Assembly (NCBI RefSeq): GCF_028502605.1
Contig: NW_026611593.1
Location: forward strand, 992,001-1,056,000
Direction: 5' to 3'
From: Trichoderma breve
Taxonomy: Eukaryota; Ascomycota; Sordariomycetes; Hypocreales; Hypocreaceae
DNA: 64,000 nt
Position 1 is the first letter of the stretch, and every line of letters begins with the position of its first letter. Position numbers and translations under genes: made by a program. Shown here one piece after another: positions 47,320 through 58,873 of this stretch. The notes under the pieces were generated by a model, which made no database searches, was not told the DNA's origin, and saw only the letters and a list, made by a program, of their open reading frames with translations.

Positions 47320-50300
47320 ATGACAACCGTGACTCCAGAGCAGCGAGAGCTGCAGCTAGTAGAAAGCGTCGAATTCAGAATTCTCACCGTTGCCAATGAT
47401 GAGGCTAAGCTCACCGACCTCCTGGGACGCTATTTAGCCCCCATCATTCTCAAGGCACAGAGCCCCAACGCTGCCGTCAGAAACAAGGTAAAGACTTCTA
47501 CCCACCTATCTTCCACTCGAGATTTCCATTTGTTAACGCTTCTCAGGTCATCACACTATTGAGTCGGCTGAGAACATTCATCCAGCCTCCAAGGTACCAT
47601 CATGCTTCCCTATCTTTGTGCATAGCAAGTAGAGATCAAATTACTAATTCTGGACAGTGTCATCCTACCTGTCAAGGCACTGCTTGAACAGTACAAATCA
47701 ACAGACAGTGCCATCATCAAGCAGCTGGATTTGCCACTCATTCAGCACAGCCTTGGTCGTCTTGATGAAGACGATAGACGGGACTTGATTCCCATCGCAC
47801 TGAAAGGTTGCTCCAAGGATGAAGGCCAACCAAGAGCTGCCAGCTTTTTCAACATCATTCTTCAACTCCTGATTGATGTCCGCATTCCGTCACGCGGAAG
47901 CAAAGAAGACGAGACCCTTCGAGCTTCTATTGGTTTAGAGGATCCTGCTGATGCAAAATATCTCGCCAAGATGCTCTCTCTTTTTCTACGCCTACGGCCC
48001 TCAACCCCCAGCCGGACGGTGGCTGAATCAAACCCAACCTTCTCTGAAGATGAAAGCAAGATCTTCTCTGTGGAAGGTCCTGGAACTGATAAGATCTTCC
48101 AGAACATCTCACAGGTAAAGGCCAAGGCTGTTTCATTCTTAGCCAGTGCTGCCTTTACCGATGAGGAAAAGTTCCTACCTGCATTATACGCCTCCTCAAC
48201 CCCCGACACCAGAGTAGCATCTATGGCAGAGGAAATTATCAAACGAACATCAGTCTCCCTAGAACAGGAAGACTTAGTAAAGAAGCTGTTTGAGGCCCAC
48301 TCTCGGCTTCCTGCTGCCTATCGCACGCGGATTCTTAATCTGCTTGCCAAATCCACTATTGCATCAACAATGTCACAGAGCATTATGAACGTGGTGAATC
48401 TTGACTTCTTGCCAAGTTTCACCCAAGATTCTTCGACAGATGCGCTTAAACCATCAAGTACGCTAGAGAAGACAAAGCTACACAAGGCTCTTTTCCAGTT
48501 TCTATCTTGGGTTGCTCAAGTTGGCCCAACAAATAAAGACTTCTCGATTGGACCGAATCTTATTAAGAGCATGCAAAGCTACATCGAGTCCCAAGGATGG
48601 CCTGTTCCTGTGCAGCAAATAACGCACGATGAAGTCCAGCTTCGCTCGAGAGGTTACGAAACTATTGGCATGCTTGCGCGGTCAGCCGATATGCCTTTCA
48701 AAGAGCGGATTGCTCTGGCTGCTTGGCTCTTCCAAGCCTTGTCAGAAGACCCAACAAATGAGGCCGTAGTCAACATTGACGGAGCGCTTTCAAGTCTTAC
48801 AGCAAATGTCCCTGAACATATTGCTGACGAAGATCTCGAATTGAGGAATATGCTCCTCAAATATATGTCTCTCTCTGAAAAGGCACCTGCTGTACGAAGC
48901 ACTCGACATGCAGTTGTCAAATGGGCCAATGAATGCCTATCATTCACAAACATTGATGCACGATGGATCAATTTTATGGCTGTCGCTGGTCGCCATCAGG
49001 AGAGGAGTGATGTGATTGAGCAAGGGCAAAAAGGTCTGGATCCATGGACCTACGCCGCTCATAGAGAGGTAGCTCCTGTCATGCCTGACTGGCGACTGAT
49101 GGTTTTCAAATACTTCAAGACTGCCCCCGATCTTGCACCTCCTGCCGACTATGAGCCTGGCCCTGGAGTAACAGCGCTGCCTAATGACAGTATCTATGAC
49201 AATTTCAGAGGGTCCAACATTAATGCTTTTGCTCTGATCATTCAGTATTGCAAGCATATGATATTTCTCGCGGCACTGCCCGAGTTCGAGGTGCAGCCCG
49301 ACTGGATGCAGACGCTTAACGCACAAATAAAGACCAACATCAAAACTAGGGAGAAGATTCAAGAATACTTGCGATACATCGACCCTTCGTATCTCAGCAT
49401 CTACCTCAATGCATGTCTTGTTGGCGCTTTTCTCGAGGATGCTCCCATCACGGAAGAGTGTCTTCGCTGCTTTGTCGACATCGCCTCTCTTTCTCCCAGA
49501 GTGATTGTCGGAGATTTCACCAAACACAGAGTTACCAATCTGCTTCCTCTTATCAAATCTAATAAGAGTGAGATACGGGACTTGAGCGCGAGAGCCCTGG
49601 GTATCTTGGCGGCCCATCCAACAATGGATGTTGATGACGTTCAAAACTGGGGTATGACTCTCAATGCTTTGTTTGAGAAAGCCACGACGGCAGTTGGCCC
49701 AGATCTCAATGCTGCCGAAGGAGCCCTCGCCGCCTATGGACATCTTTGCTCTCGATCTGTCTTATACAACCACGCATCTGTGGCTGAGTGGAAATATCCG
49801 CTTCAAATTCTCGTCGAGGAGAATGTTGCAGGATCTCTATTTGATGCAGCCGTCGAAGCTTTTACCCATCTTTGGCTGGCAAAACTTGCCATCCCTCCAA
49901 AAGACGGAGCCACTTCTCTTGACAAGATCATCAAAAGGCTGTCCAAGAAGGCCAAAAAGGGAAATGAGAAGGCGATTATTGGTCTTGGGATGCTGGCTGC
50001 CAGTATACCAGACGCTGAACTTCCAGAATCACCTGCTTCGTGGTCAGAAGGCCCAGTTGGTGCCATCTTGACGGAGCTGTTTGCTCTTCATGAAACCAAG
50101 CGAGTGGAGGTTCATTTCACCGTCGGTGAGGCCATAACCATTGCAACTGCTCGCTGGGATTCGGACTATGTGAAACTCATGGTGGATGTCGAATATCGAA
50201 CCCGCGACTTCCAAAACAAATGCCGGGAATCGCTGCTTACAAGCATTCTGGACAAACTCTTCGAGGACTGCAAAGCAACCAAACCATCTCTTCTGAAGGC

Positions 50301-52926
50301 TTCCGGTATTTGGCTTTTCTGTATCTTGCAGTACTGTTCAGACCTCCATGAAGTAAACTCTCGCCTCCGACAAGCACAGGCCGCATTTATGCGCCTTCTG
50401 CCTTCAAGGGATGAATTAGTTCAAGAGACTGCTTCCCGTGGCCTTAGTTTGGTCCATGAACGCGGAGATGAACAGCTCAGAGCAGCTCTGGTGAAAGATC
50501 TTGTAGCTGCATTTACAGGATCGGCGCAACTCAAGGTGGATGGAGATACCGAGTTGTTTGAACCTGGAGCATTGCCGACCGGCGAGGGTAGCTCGATTTC
50601 TTCGTACAAGGACATTGTCAGCCTCGCAAACGAAGTTGGTGACCAGGGGCTTGTCTACAAGTTCATGGCTCTAGCAGCCAATGCAACTGAATGGTCCACT
50701 AGATCAGCCTTTGGGCGCTTTGGTCTCACTAACATCCTCTCAGATGCTGAAGTCGACCCTAAGATATATCCAAAGCTCTACCGATATCGATTTGATCCGA
50801 ATACCAATGTCCAACGATCCATGAGCGAGATCTGGAAAGCCTTGGTGAAAGATCCAAAGGCTGTGATGGACGTTCACTTTGACGCCATCATGGAGGAGCT
50901 GCTGAAGAGCATACTCGGCCGAGAATGGAGAATGAGAGAGGCCAGCTGCGCAGCCATTTCCGAGCTATTAACCGGCGTTCCGTTCGAACGGTATGAGAAA
51001 TTCTACAGCGATATCTGGGCAAAGGCAGTCAAGGTCTTTGACGATGTGAAGGGAAGTGTCCGAGAGGCAGCTTTCAGGCTCTGCAGAAGCCTATCCAATA
51101 CTCTCGCCAGACAGCTCGAAGAGGGAACTCACGAAGCATCAGCCAATGCTATGATGCAAAAAGCATTGCCCTTCTTGTTGTCGGACAAGGCCGCGGAGAG
51201 CTCAGTTCAAGAGGTGCAAGTCTTTGCCATCATCACCCTCATCAAGATTGCGCGACACGGTGGTAAACATCTGAAGCCATTTATCCCAGAGGTGATCCCG
51301 AAGCTTCTCGGACTTCTTAGCACGATCGAGCCTGACCGCATCAACTACTACTATCAGCAGGTTGGGGAGGATAGCCGCGAGAAGATTGATAAGATACGAT
51401 CACAAATGGTTAACCAATCCCCCATCTCTGAAGCTATTGACAACATCCTGCGGTTCGTTGACGAAGACGTGATGGTTGAGTTGGCCCCGCGCCTTGAGGC
51501 AACTATCAAAACTGCGATTGGAATGCCAACCAAGATTGGCTGCAGCAGGGTCCTTACGACCCTCTTTACTCGTCACACTAATGAGATCAAGTCTGTTTCT
51601 ACTCAATTTTTGGAACTACTTGGCAAGCAGGTTCTGGACAAGAACGATGAAGTTAGCCAAGCTTATGCTCGCGCGTCTGCATACATCATGAGAGTCGTCT
51701 CCGACAGCGCTAAGCAACGGTTTTCGGAGCGCATGCTAAATCTTTACTTGCAATCAGAAGATGAGGTCCGTCGCCAGAAGGTTTCAGACGTCATCGTTTC
51801 TCTCGCAAAGATATCTCCCGATCACTTCACCACCCAGGAGACAATCCTGTTGCCATTTGCTTATCTTGGGTCTCATGATGTTGACGACTACACCAGCAAA
51901 GTATTCCGAGAGGTGTGGGATCAACATTCTGGCAGCAGTCGAACTGTCGTTCGCTATGTACCAGAGATTGTCAGCCTGATTGAGCGTTGTTTGGCTACCA
52001 CCCAATGGGCGCTTCGACACACCGGTGCTTTCACAGTTGCTGCTATGGTCACAGATGTAGCCAGCGCGAGCGATACCACGGGTGCAATTTCTGAAGCCAA
52101 CTTGAAAGCCATATGGCCCGTCTTTGAAAAGGCTCTCGCTCTCAAGACTTTCCCCGGCAAGGAGAAGCTGCTAGAAGCATTCCCTGACTTTATCGAGAAG
52201 GGCCAATCTCTGTGGAGATACAATGCTGATATTGCAGCCCTGATGAAGAAGATTGTTCTCCGCGAAGCAAAGCGAAACAATGATGACTACCGTGTTCATG
52301 CTTTCCGCTGCCTGTGGAGATTTGCCAAAGCAGTAGACAGTGTTGACCTTTTGCAAGATATCGTGGACATTGTGTCTCCCCACTTGGAGGATCTCAAGGA
52401 TGACAACAAGATGGATGTGGACTCTCAGGAAGAAACTGTGATTAAGACTGCAAAGAATGGACTCGAGGCTGTGGCACGCGGATACAGTCGCTTGTCGGAT
52501 AGGCGGGCATATGCCGTTGCCAGCCAAGTCATCAAGGCCCTTGAGCCTTTCCTCTCGAGCCCCAAATTCAATGCGATCAAGCGAGAGGTTTGGTACGAAT
52601 CTGTCATCGATCTCATGAAAGATCTTGCGGCATCCGAGCCCCCCGCAGACTCGACATCACTGGATAAGGACGGTGTGTTGCAGGGATATCTCGGCAGCCT
52701 CGATGTCGACAAGGCTGAAGTTGGGGTTGAGTCTCAGAGACTGAAGAGAGTTGAGGCAGTTTCCGCAACTCTCAAAGCCTACACCAGTGGCGTCTTTGGG
52801 AAGTCGAGTGTACAAATGGACGAATTCGAGGCTGCTGTGATGAAAGCCAAGGAGGAAGAACGTGTTCCGGAAGTACAGAGGGGTTGGCAGAGAGTGCTGT
52901 CGGAATTACAGGAGGCGCGTGGTTGA
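47320..52926 (+). CDS. ECM29: Proteasome adaptor and scaffold protein ECM29
   Basis: Exons 47320..47487, 47547..47593 and 47658..52926 give 1827 residues, close to the length of yeast Ecm29 (about 1870). The 59- and 64-nt introns have GTAAAG/TTCTCAG and GTACCA/GGACAG ends, the second with a TACTAAT branch site; the second exon is only 47 nt. The N-terminus (LVESVEFRILTVAND, then APIILKAQSPNAAVRNK) matches the conserved Ecm29 start, and the rest is one continuous series of HEAT-like helical pairs (for example EVSQAYARASAYIMRVVSDSA). Ecm29 clamps the 19S regulatory particle to the 20S core, checks assembly, and links proteasomes to stress responses. No domain break or internal stop was seen. 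It starts at the first ATG of the frame. Confidence 0.92.
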
Positions 52927-53542
52927 GATATCGGATGTCATGTATAAACAGTGAATTTGCTTCTATCTAGCTAAAATGTTGCTGCGAGATGATAGTTTTG
53001 GTCGTCCTCATGATTTACTGAGGCTTATAGGTAGATGGTACCTGATATGGCAGACGGCCACTCGATGAATGAATCATATTCATAACTTCCATTGACTCTA
53101 GTGATACAAATGGTGTAGCTAGTCTCTTCTTTACTACTAAATCGAGTGGTGGTAGTTCGATATGGGCGGTTTCCACGTATTACGACTGAAAGTGACTTAC
53201 CTGCTTATTAGTTTGTAGCCTTGCTTCATCTCGGCAACGTGCCCTCTACAATTCTAAACGTTGCTGAAGAAATAAATCGAATTACCTGCGTCAGCAGTGA
53301 CACGAACAAAGTATTACAAAGAATCATAGAGAGGTTATCTGCAGCGATGCGGGGATTTGGGTACAGGACTTGAGGACCTCAGGTACAGCTCCGAGAGCTA
53401 CAAAGCTACAGCACTTTAGCCCCACCAAACCAACCGCGGGGTTGTTTCTGACTTGAGCTCATCAAATATCGAAGGGCAGGCGGATAGACGTCCAAACTTA
53501 ATTCAAATCTCACAACGACCCTCACAAACAGTTGCCGGCAAA
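52927..53542. other. Intergenic region
   Basis: ECM29 terminator and promoter/leader of the dienelactone hydrolase gene; no gene seen. An open frame upstream of 53543 has no ATG. Confidence 0.5.
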
Positions 53543-54762
53543 ATGTTGATCAAAGAGAGCTACGCGGATGTGCAGACCAAGGTGGACGGAAAGGAGACGA
53601 CAATGCGTGCGTATCTCCCTGTATCTGTACCTACATAATAGTTGGGCGAGCTGTCAATAATTGTGAGCACTGCGAGTTAACACAACACGGCGCATGTACA
53701 GGCATCTTCCTCTTCCACCCTACCATTCCACAGTATCCCGACGCGTAAGTCGAAGATTCCATTGCTTGTCCAATCAGGGGAACGTTCACTGAATAATACC
53801 TTATGCAGGCGATTCCCGGGGGTTGCCGTCTTCTCGGAGATCTACCAAGGTAGCTGCCACACCTATACCCCAGCCCAACCTCATCATGGTTGATTTGACT
53901 GTTCGCTGTTGACACGCCAAAAGTGACGGGCCCGGTTGCCCGGTTCGCACGACAGATTGCCGGCCAAGGATACATTGTGGCTGCCCCTTCGTCCTACCAT
54001 GACTTCACCGGCCCAGAGCCCTTGGCCTATGACGTTGAAGGAACTGATAAGGGCAATGCCTGGAAAATCGAAAAGGTATTGAAATGATACGTTGCGCTGC
54101 TTCTTAGCATCAAGACAGTAAATATGCTGATATAGACTGTTAGACGCTGGCATCTTACGACGAAGATTCGTACAAGACGGTTGACTACCTGCTGAGCTTG
54201 CCTACATGTACCGGAAGGATTGGGACAACCGGAATGTGCCTAGGAGGCCACTTGGCACTTCGGGCTGCGGTAAGAAAAGGAATTCTAGATTCTCATACAT
54301 CAGAACATGGAGTTGACAAATCTCCGTTTCATCTAGCTTGATCCTCGAGTGAGCGCCTCAGTCAACTACTTCGCAACCGACGTCCACAGCCGCACCCTCG
54401 GCCCCTACTCAGCAGCCAACACCTCCGAGGATGCACCACCAAACAGCGACCACACGCTGGACAGGCTGAGCGAGGTTAAGGGCGAAGTTGCCATGATCTT
54501 TGGCATCAAGGATACTCATGTTCCGGATGAAGGTCGGGACTTGATTCGCAAGAAGCTCCGGAATGCTGGTGTTGTGTTTAGCTTTTACGAGTTTGCGTGG
54601 GCTCAGCACGCTTTTATTCGGGATGAACTTAGTAAGGGGCGGTATGATCCGGCTATTACGAAGATTTGTTTTGAGGTGTTGTTGGAGTTGTTTGGGAGGG
54701 CGCTGAAGACGGATTTGGGGGTGAAGGATGGTCGTCCGGAGGAGGTGGAGCACGTCTGTTGA
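53543..54762 (+). CDS. Dienelactone hydrolase family protein
   Basis: Six exons: 53543..53606, 53702..53744, 53809..53849, 53924..54075, 54144..54269 and 54337..54762, giving 283 residues. All introns are GT-AG, 64-95 nt, and the joins keep the family sequence (TTMRIFLFHPTIPQYPDA, then FPGVAVFSEIYQVTGPVARF). It has an alpha/beta hydrolase fold with the dienelactone hydrolase triad: nucleophile Cys132 in GMCLGGHL (Cys, not Ser, as in true DLH), Asp201 in KDTHVPDE and His233 in AQHAF. DLHs open lactone rings in aromatic catabolism; fungal members also act in detoxification or secondary metabolism. No targeting signal. Two exons are only 41 and 43 nt. No catabolic cluster surrounds it. Confidence 0.9.
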
Positions 54763-55948
54763 ACGGTATAGCATGTATAGGCTATCGAGTCAAGTCTTTC
54801 ATGGTTGAAGAGTAGAGCCGTAGTCTAGTCTTCCTATGATCGAAGCATGGAGGCATAGTCTCCTACCCACCTCTCGGCCATAATACAAAGCGTACTCAGT
54901 TACTACTTTAGAGATTCTGAAAAGTCAAGTATATCATCTACATACTAAATTCGTCACATCAGAGCCTGTGACTCAAAGCTACCAGCTTCGATCACAACGG
55001 GCCAGGGTTTTATATAGCGGTACAGATATTCTGGGTTTCATAGTAGTGCAGTGAGATTTCGTTTTGGAGTTGGTGAAAGTTGCCAACGACAAAGACTTGC
55101 TACACTTTACCGATTCCCAGCCAATCCCTTACGCGTTGATAGTCTACTCATCGCATCAAAAATTGTGTATTTATTTAACGTGATATATCATATCACAAGA
55201 GCAATGATGCATCTCTTAAAAGAATGGAAAAGGCAAAAGCCCAATGTTGCCTATTCAGCTGCAGGGTAAGTCACCCGCACCGATTAGCATCTGACGCCTG
55301 CGGACGGCGCTAGGAATGATCCGGCTGATGGATTGATTGTTCCGGTGATTGGGTACAAAGCTCTCGCCTGTTCAGGTACCCGCCCGCAAGAGATGCCGCA
55401 GGAAGTACCTGCGCGGTCGATGGCGGGGTGGTGCTCCAACTGTTCAATGTTGCGTCATGCCCGCGGTGCCTGTGGCGTTCAGTAACAGTAACCGACTTTA
55501 GGTGCTGAAACTACTTTATCAGTGGGTGGTGATGTGCTGAACTTGAACCTCTCCATACACGCAAACTCTACACTATCCATCCGCATCCTCACCTCAGCAT
55601 TTTAGAGTCCCATACCTCTCTTGTCTCTTCCAGCCCTCGATATCTCTTATCGGTTCCTCTGCCGGCTGCACTTCGAGTCCGACGGCAGCTTCACATCAAG
55701 TCTGATTCAGCCAGGCGGCCAGTGTGGGGCACCATCTACTAAGTCGAATCTGACCGGCATTTCTTGCAGCTTCTCAGATCCCGTTGAAGTGTGACCCAAT
55801 CACCGCCAGTCAAGCGTCTCTTCACGAGCACGACCCGACAAGATACACCGAGAGATCTGCTTAAAGAGGACAGCAGACGCAACATCCCACCACCAGCTGC
55901 CTCTGCAGCCAACGAACCACCAAACAACCGGGGGGGCTTTGATCAGCC
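54763..55948. other. Intergenic region
   Basis: About 1.2 kb without a convincing gene. It contains the terminator of the hydrolase gene and the promoter and C/T-rich leader of the UBX gene. Confidence 0.5.
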
Positions 55949-57586
55949 ATGGACGAGAGCATTCACCACTTCGTTAGCATCACCGGGGCAAACCTCGATG
56001 TGGCTCGGGGCTTCCTGGAGATAACAGGCGGCGACTACCAGCGTGCCATCGAGCTGTACTTTGAGAGTCCAGATCTCGTTGGAGCCGGTGTGTCCCATGG
56101 CACCCCTCCGACCGCCTCAACATCTCGCCCTGCCCCTGCGTCCAGGAGAGCCAATATCGGCAGAGAAGACGCCAGCGGGGTGATTCACATTAGCGATGAC
56201 GACGACAACGACTACGACGATATGGACGCCGACGATTTTGACGATCACGACGACGATGAGCGAGCTGCTGTTGCGCAAGCTGCTGCGCTGGCTCAAGAGG
56301 AGGAAGATGCTGCTATGGCTAAGCGTCTACAAGCAGAAATGTACCAGGAAACGGGAAATGCTGGTGGTGATGTTAGGGCACCTATTGCTAGGACAACAGA
56401 AACACTTGTTGCACCGGATTCCACCTGGTCGGAAGAAGAAAGCTCAGCTATTCTTGAGCAACTTCGGAGGAGACGCCAGATGCCTCGTAAGTCCACCTAG
56501 AAGCAAAAGAGAGACAAGGAAAATAAGAAATAGACTAACCACCTTGTGATAGCCCCAGGTAGAGGTCCCTTTGGTCATCGGATATGGGGTGATGACGGGG
56601 CCCGGCCTGAGCCCGCGTCTGGAAACGGCGCACCATCCGCTCACGCTAGACGCCTAGAGGACCTATTCCGACCGCCCTACGAGCTGATGTATCGCATATC
56701 ATGGGATGAGGCTCGCACATTGGGTAAAGAAGATAAGAAGTGGATCATGGTCAACCTGCAAGACATGAGCGACTTCAATTGCCAAATGCTTAATCGAGAC
56801 ATCTGGAAGGATCGAGCTGTTCAGGACTTGGTGAAGGAGAACTTCATCTTCATGCAGCTGGATAAAGATTACCCCGACGCGGAGGAATACATCACATTCT
56901 ATTTCCCCAATCAGGGACACGAAAATCCAGACAACTACCCCCATGTGTCCATTGTCGACCCTCGGACGGGTGAACAGGTCAAGGTCTGGAGCGGGAAGCC
57001 ATTCCCCAGCGCTGTTGAGTTCCACGCCGAAGTGGCCGAGTTTTTGGACAGATACAGTCTCGCCGCAAACAGCAAGAATCCCGTCGCTAGAACGGCGGCC
57101 CGGAAGCCCCAGGTCATTGATGTGGACCGCATGACAGAAGAGGAGATGCTGGAGATGGCTCTGAAAAATAGCCTGGCGGGGGCTGAGGCCAGTGGCTCGG
57201 GCTCGGGATCAACACCGAGCGTCCATGATCCCGATGCGCTGACCAAGGAGCCTCAGCAATCAGGCGATCAGGAAGCACAGAGTCCGTTTGACCAGATCTC
57301 AAGCACAAACCCCCATACCGAGCCCGCCAACAATCCTGCCACGACAACGCGTATCCAGTTTCGACACCCAGACGGACGTGTCATTCGACGGTTCAACCTA
57401 CAGGATGATGTTCGTACGATGTATGAATGGCTCAAAGCGGAGCCTTTGGAGGGCAAGGCAGATGTCAAGTTTGAGTTGAAGAGAATGCCCCAAGGCCAAG
57501 ATTTGATCGAGCTTCTCGATTCCACCATTGAAGAGGCCGGCTTGAAGCAAGGAACAGTGATGATAGAATTCGTTACGGACGAGTAA
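55949..57586 (+). CDS. UBA-UAS-UIM-UBX protein, Cdc48/p97 adaptor (UBXD7/Ubx5 type)
   Basis: Exons 55949..56486 and 56553..57586 give 523 residues; the 66-nt intron has GTAAGT, GACTAACC and GATAG. Domains in order: a UBA-like three-helix bundle (about residues 3-42, FVSITGANLDVARGFLEITG); an acidic stretch (DDDDNDYDDMDADDFDDHDD) and a Glu/Ala helix; a thioredoxin-like UAS domain (about 215-350, including WIMVNLQDMSDFNCQMLNRD); a good ubiquitin-interacting motif (about 373-388, EEEMLEMALKNSLAG); and a UBX domain (about 445-523, IQFRHPDGRVIRRFNLQDDV). This order is that of human UBXD7 and yeast Ubx5, which bring ubiquitylated substrates and cullin ligases to Cdc48. The usual F-P-R loop that enters Cdc48 reads R-M-P-Q-G here. 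Confidence 0.92.
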
Positions 57587-58873
57587 TGACACTGGGGCAG
57601 ACTCTTTTCCTTTTTTTCACATTGCATGACGAATGACATACGTGATGCCGGAGCGCGACGTGTCTCTTGATCAACGCCTGTTGGGCGTAGCCAGGATGGC
57701 AATGAGGACATCTGCTTGATATAGACAACATGGGATATTAATACCCATTATGGGCGAACCGGTCTTATGACGATTGGCTTTGGTTTATTTGCTGCTGCTA
57801 TACGGGAGGAGACCACTGTTTACAGCGGGTGAGGTACTTGTGTGCTACGAAGCGGCTATGGCGGATTTAGTTGCAGGGACTGGGCATGTATGTGCTTTGC
57901 CCCTCTCAAGGCCTCCTCGTTTCATTGTTTTCTTCTTCTTTTTCTTAAAGTCTAGGTAGTTTTCCTTTTATCCCTTGGAGGCGCCCATCGGCGTCGTACT
58001 TTTGCTAGTAAGGGCAGGTAGACAATGCAAGTGCTTTGACACGACATCAGTGAGCTTTCTTGGACGGCCCGTGGTTGGCCCAGTATCCATCCCTTTGACT
58101 ACCATCGTGACGCTGTAGAACCACCACGGCTGTATTGAGTTTGTTAGTGCCCAGCCGTGTCTGTGATGGGTGTTGCCCCGCAGAACCCCTCGAAACAACG
58201 GCGTTGGTGGGAAGATAAACAATAGGCGGCTGGCTAGTGGATTTGTTTTGGCGATGACGATCTCTTGTTTGGGGCAAAATTACATGTAGCTTTTTAAGAT
58301 GAGTTTCGAGTATGATTACTCTCTTGCATGGAGCTACCTGGTATTTATGATAGTAGTCGATCGATATATGCACAAGCGCAGTCGAGCCGCCAATGTGACG
58401 TCGTCGGCCGTTAATTTGATTTGTTGCTCCCTGTTGGCTAATCAGATTGTCAGATGCCTCTCCTTGCTCGTGTTGCCGGTGCGACGGGATCCGGGCAAAA
58501 TCAATACTAAACAGTTTACAGGCACCGCAGCGGCCCATAGTGGGGTTCACCGCCCGCCACAGCAGGTCGATGCACCAATCCCAGGGACTGCCGCTCATCA
58601 CATTCAACCACCCGTGGATTTGATTCATGTTAGCACATGCCTTTTGATCATTCACCATCGCCATTGTCATTGTTCCGAGCAGGCGAGTCTGTCTTGGGTT
58701 TGTGATTTTTTTCATAGCGACGAGCATCAGCATTTGCCGCGAGTAGAGTGCATGGCTTTATGAACTGCGACGAGAGCTGGCCCCGGACGAGCGCATAGCA
58801 TACGAATACAGCACAGCATCTCGCATTCCCGCTTCTTGGTCACGGCTGCAAAGGGAGGCATCGGAGCAGCGCC
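57587..58873. other. Intergenic region
   Basis: About 1.3 kb. A 228-codon frame on the minus strand (58733..58047) and a 154-codon frame on the plus strand (58299..58763) overlap; neither shows family features, so no gene is called. The right end is the promoter of the kinase gene. Confidence 0.5.

Noticed and set aside
58047..58733. A 228-codon minus-strand frame upstream of the kinase
   Set aside because: It overlaps a 154-codon plus frame, is rich in unusual residues for a protein (scattered His, Met, Gln) and shows no family feature; it also lies in the expected promoter region.
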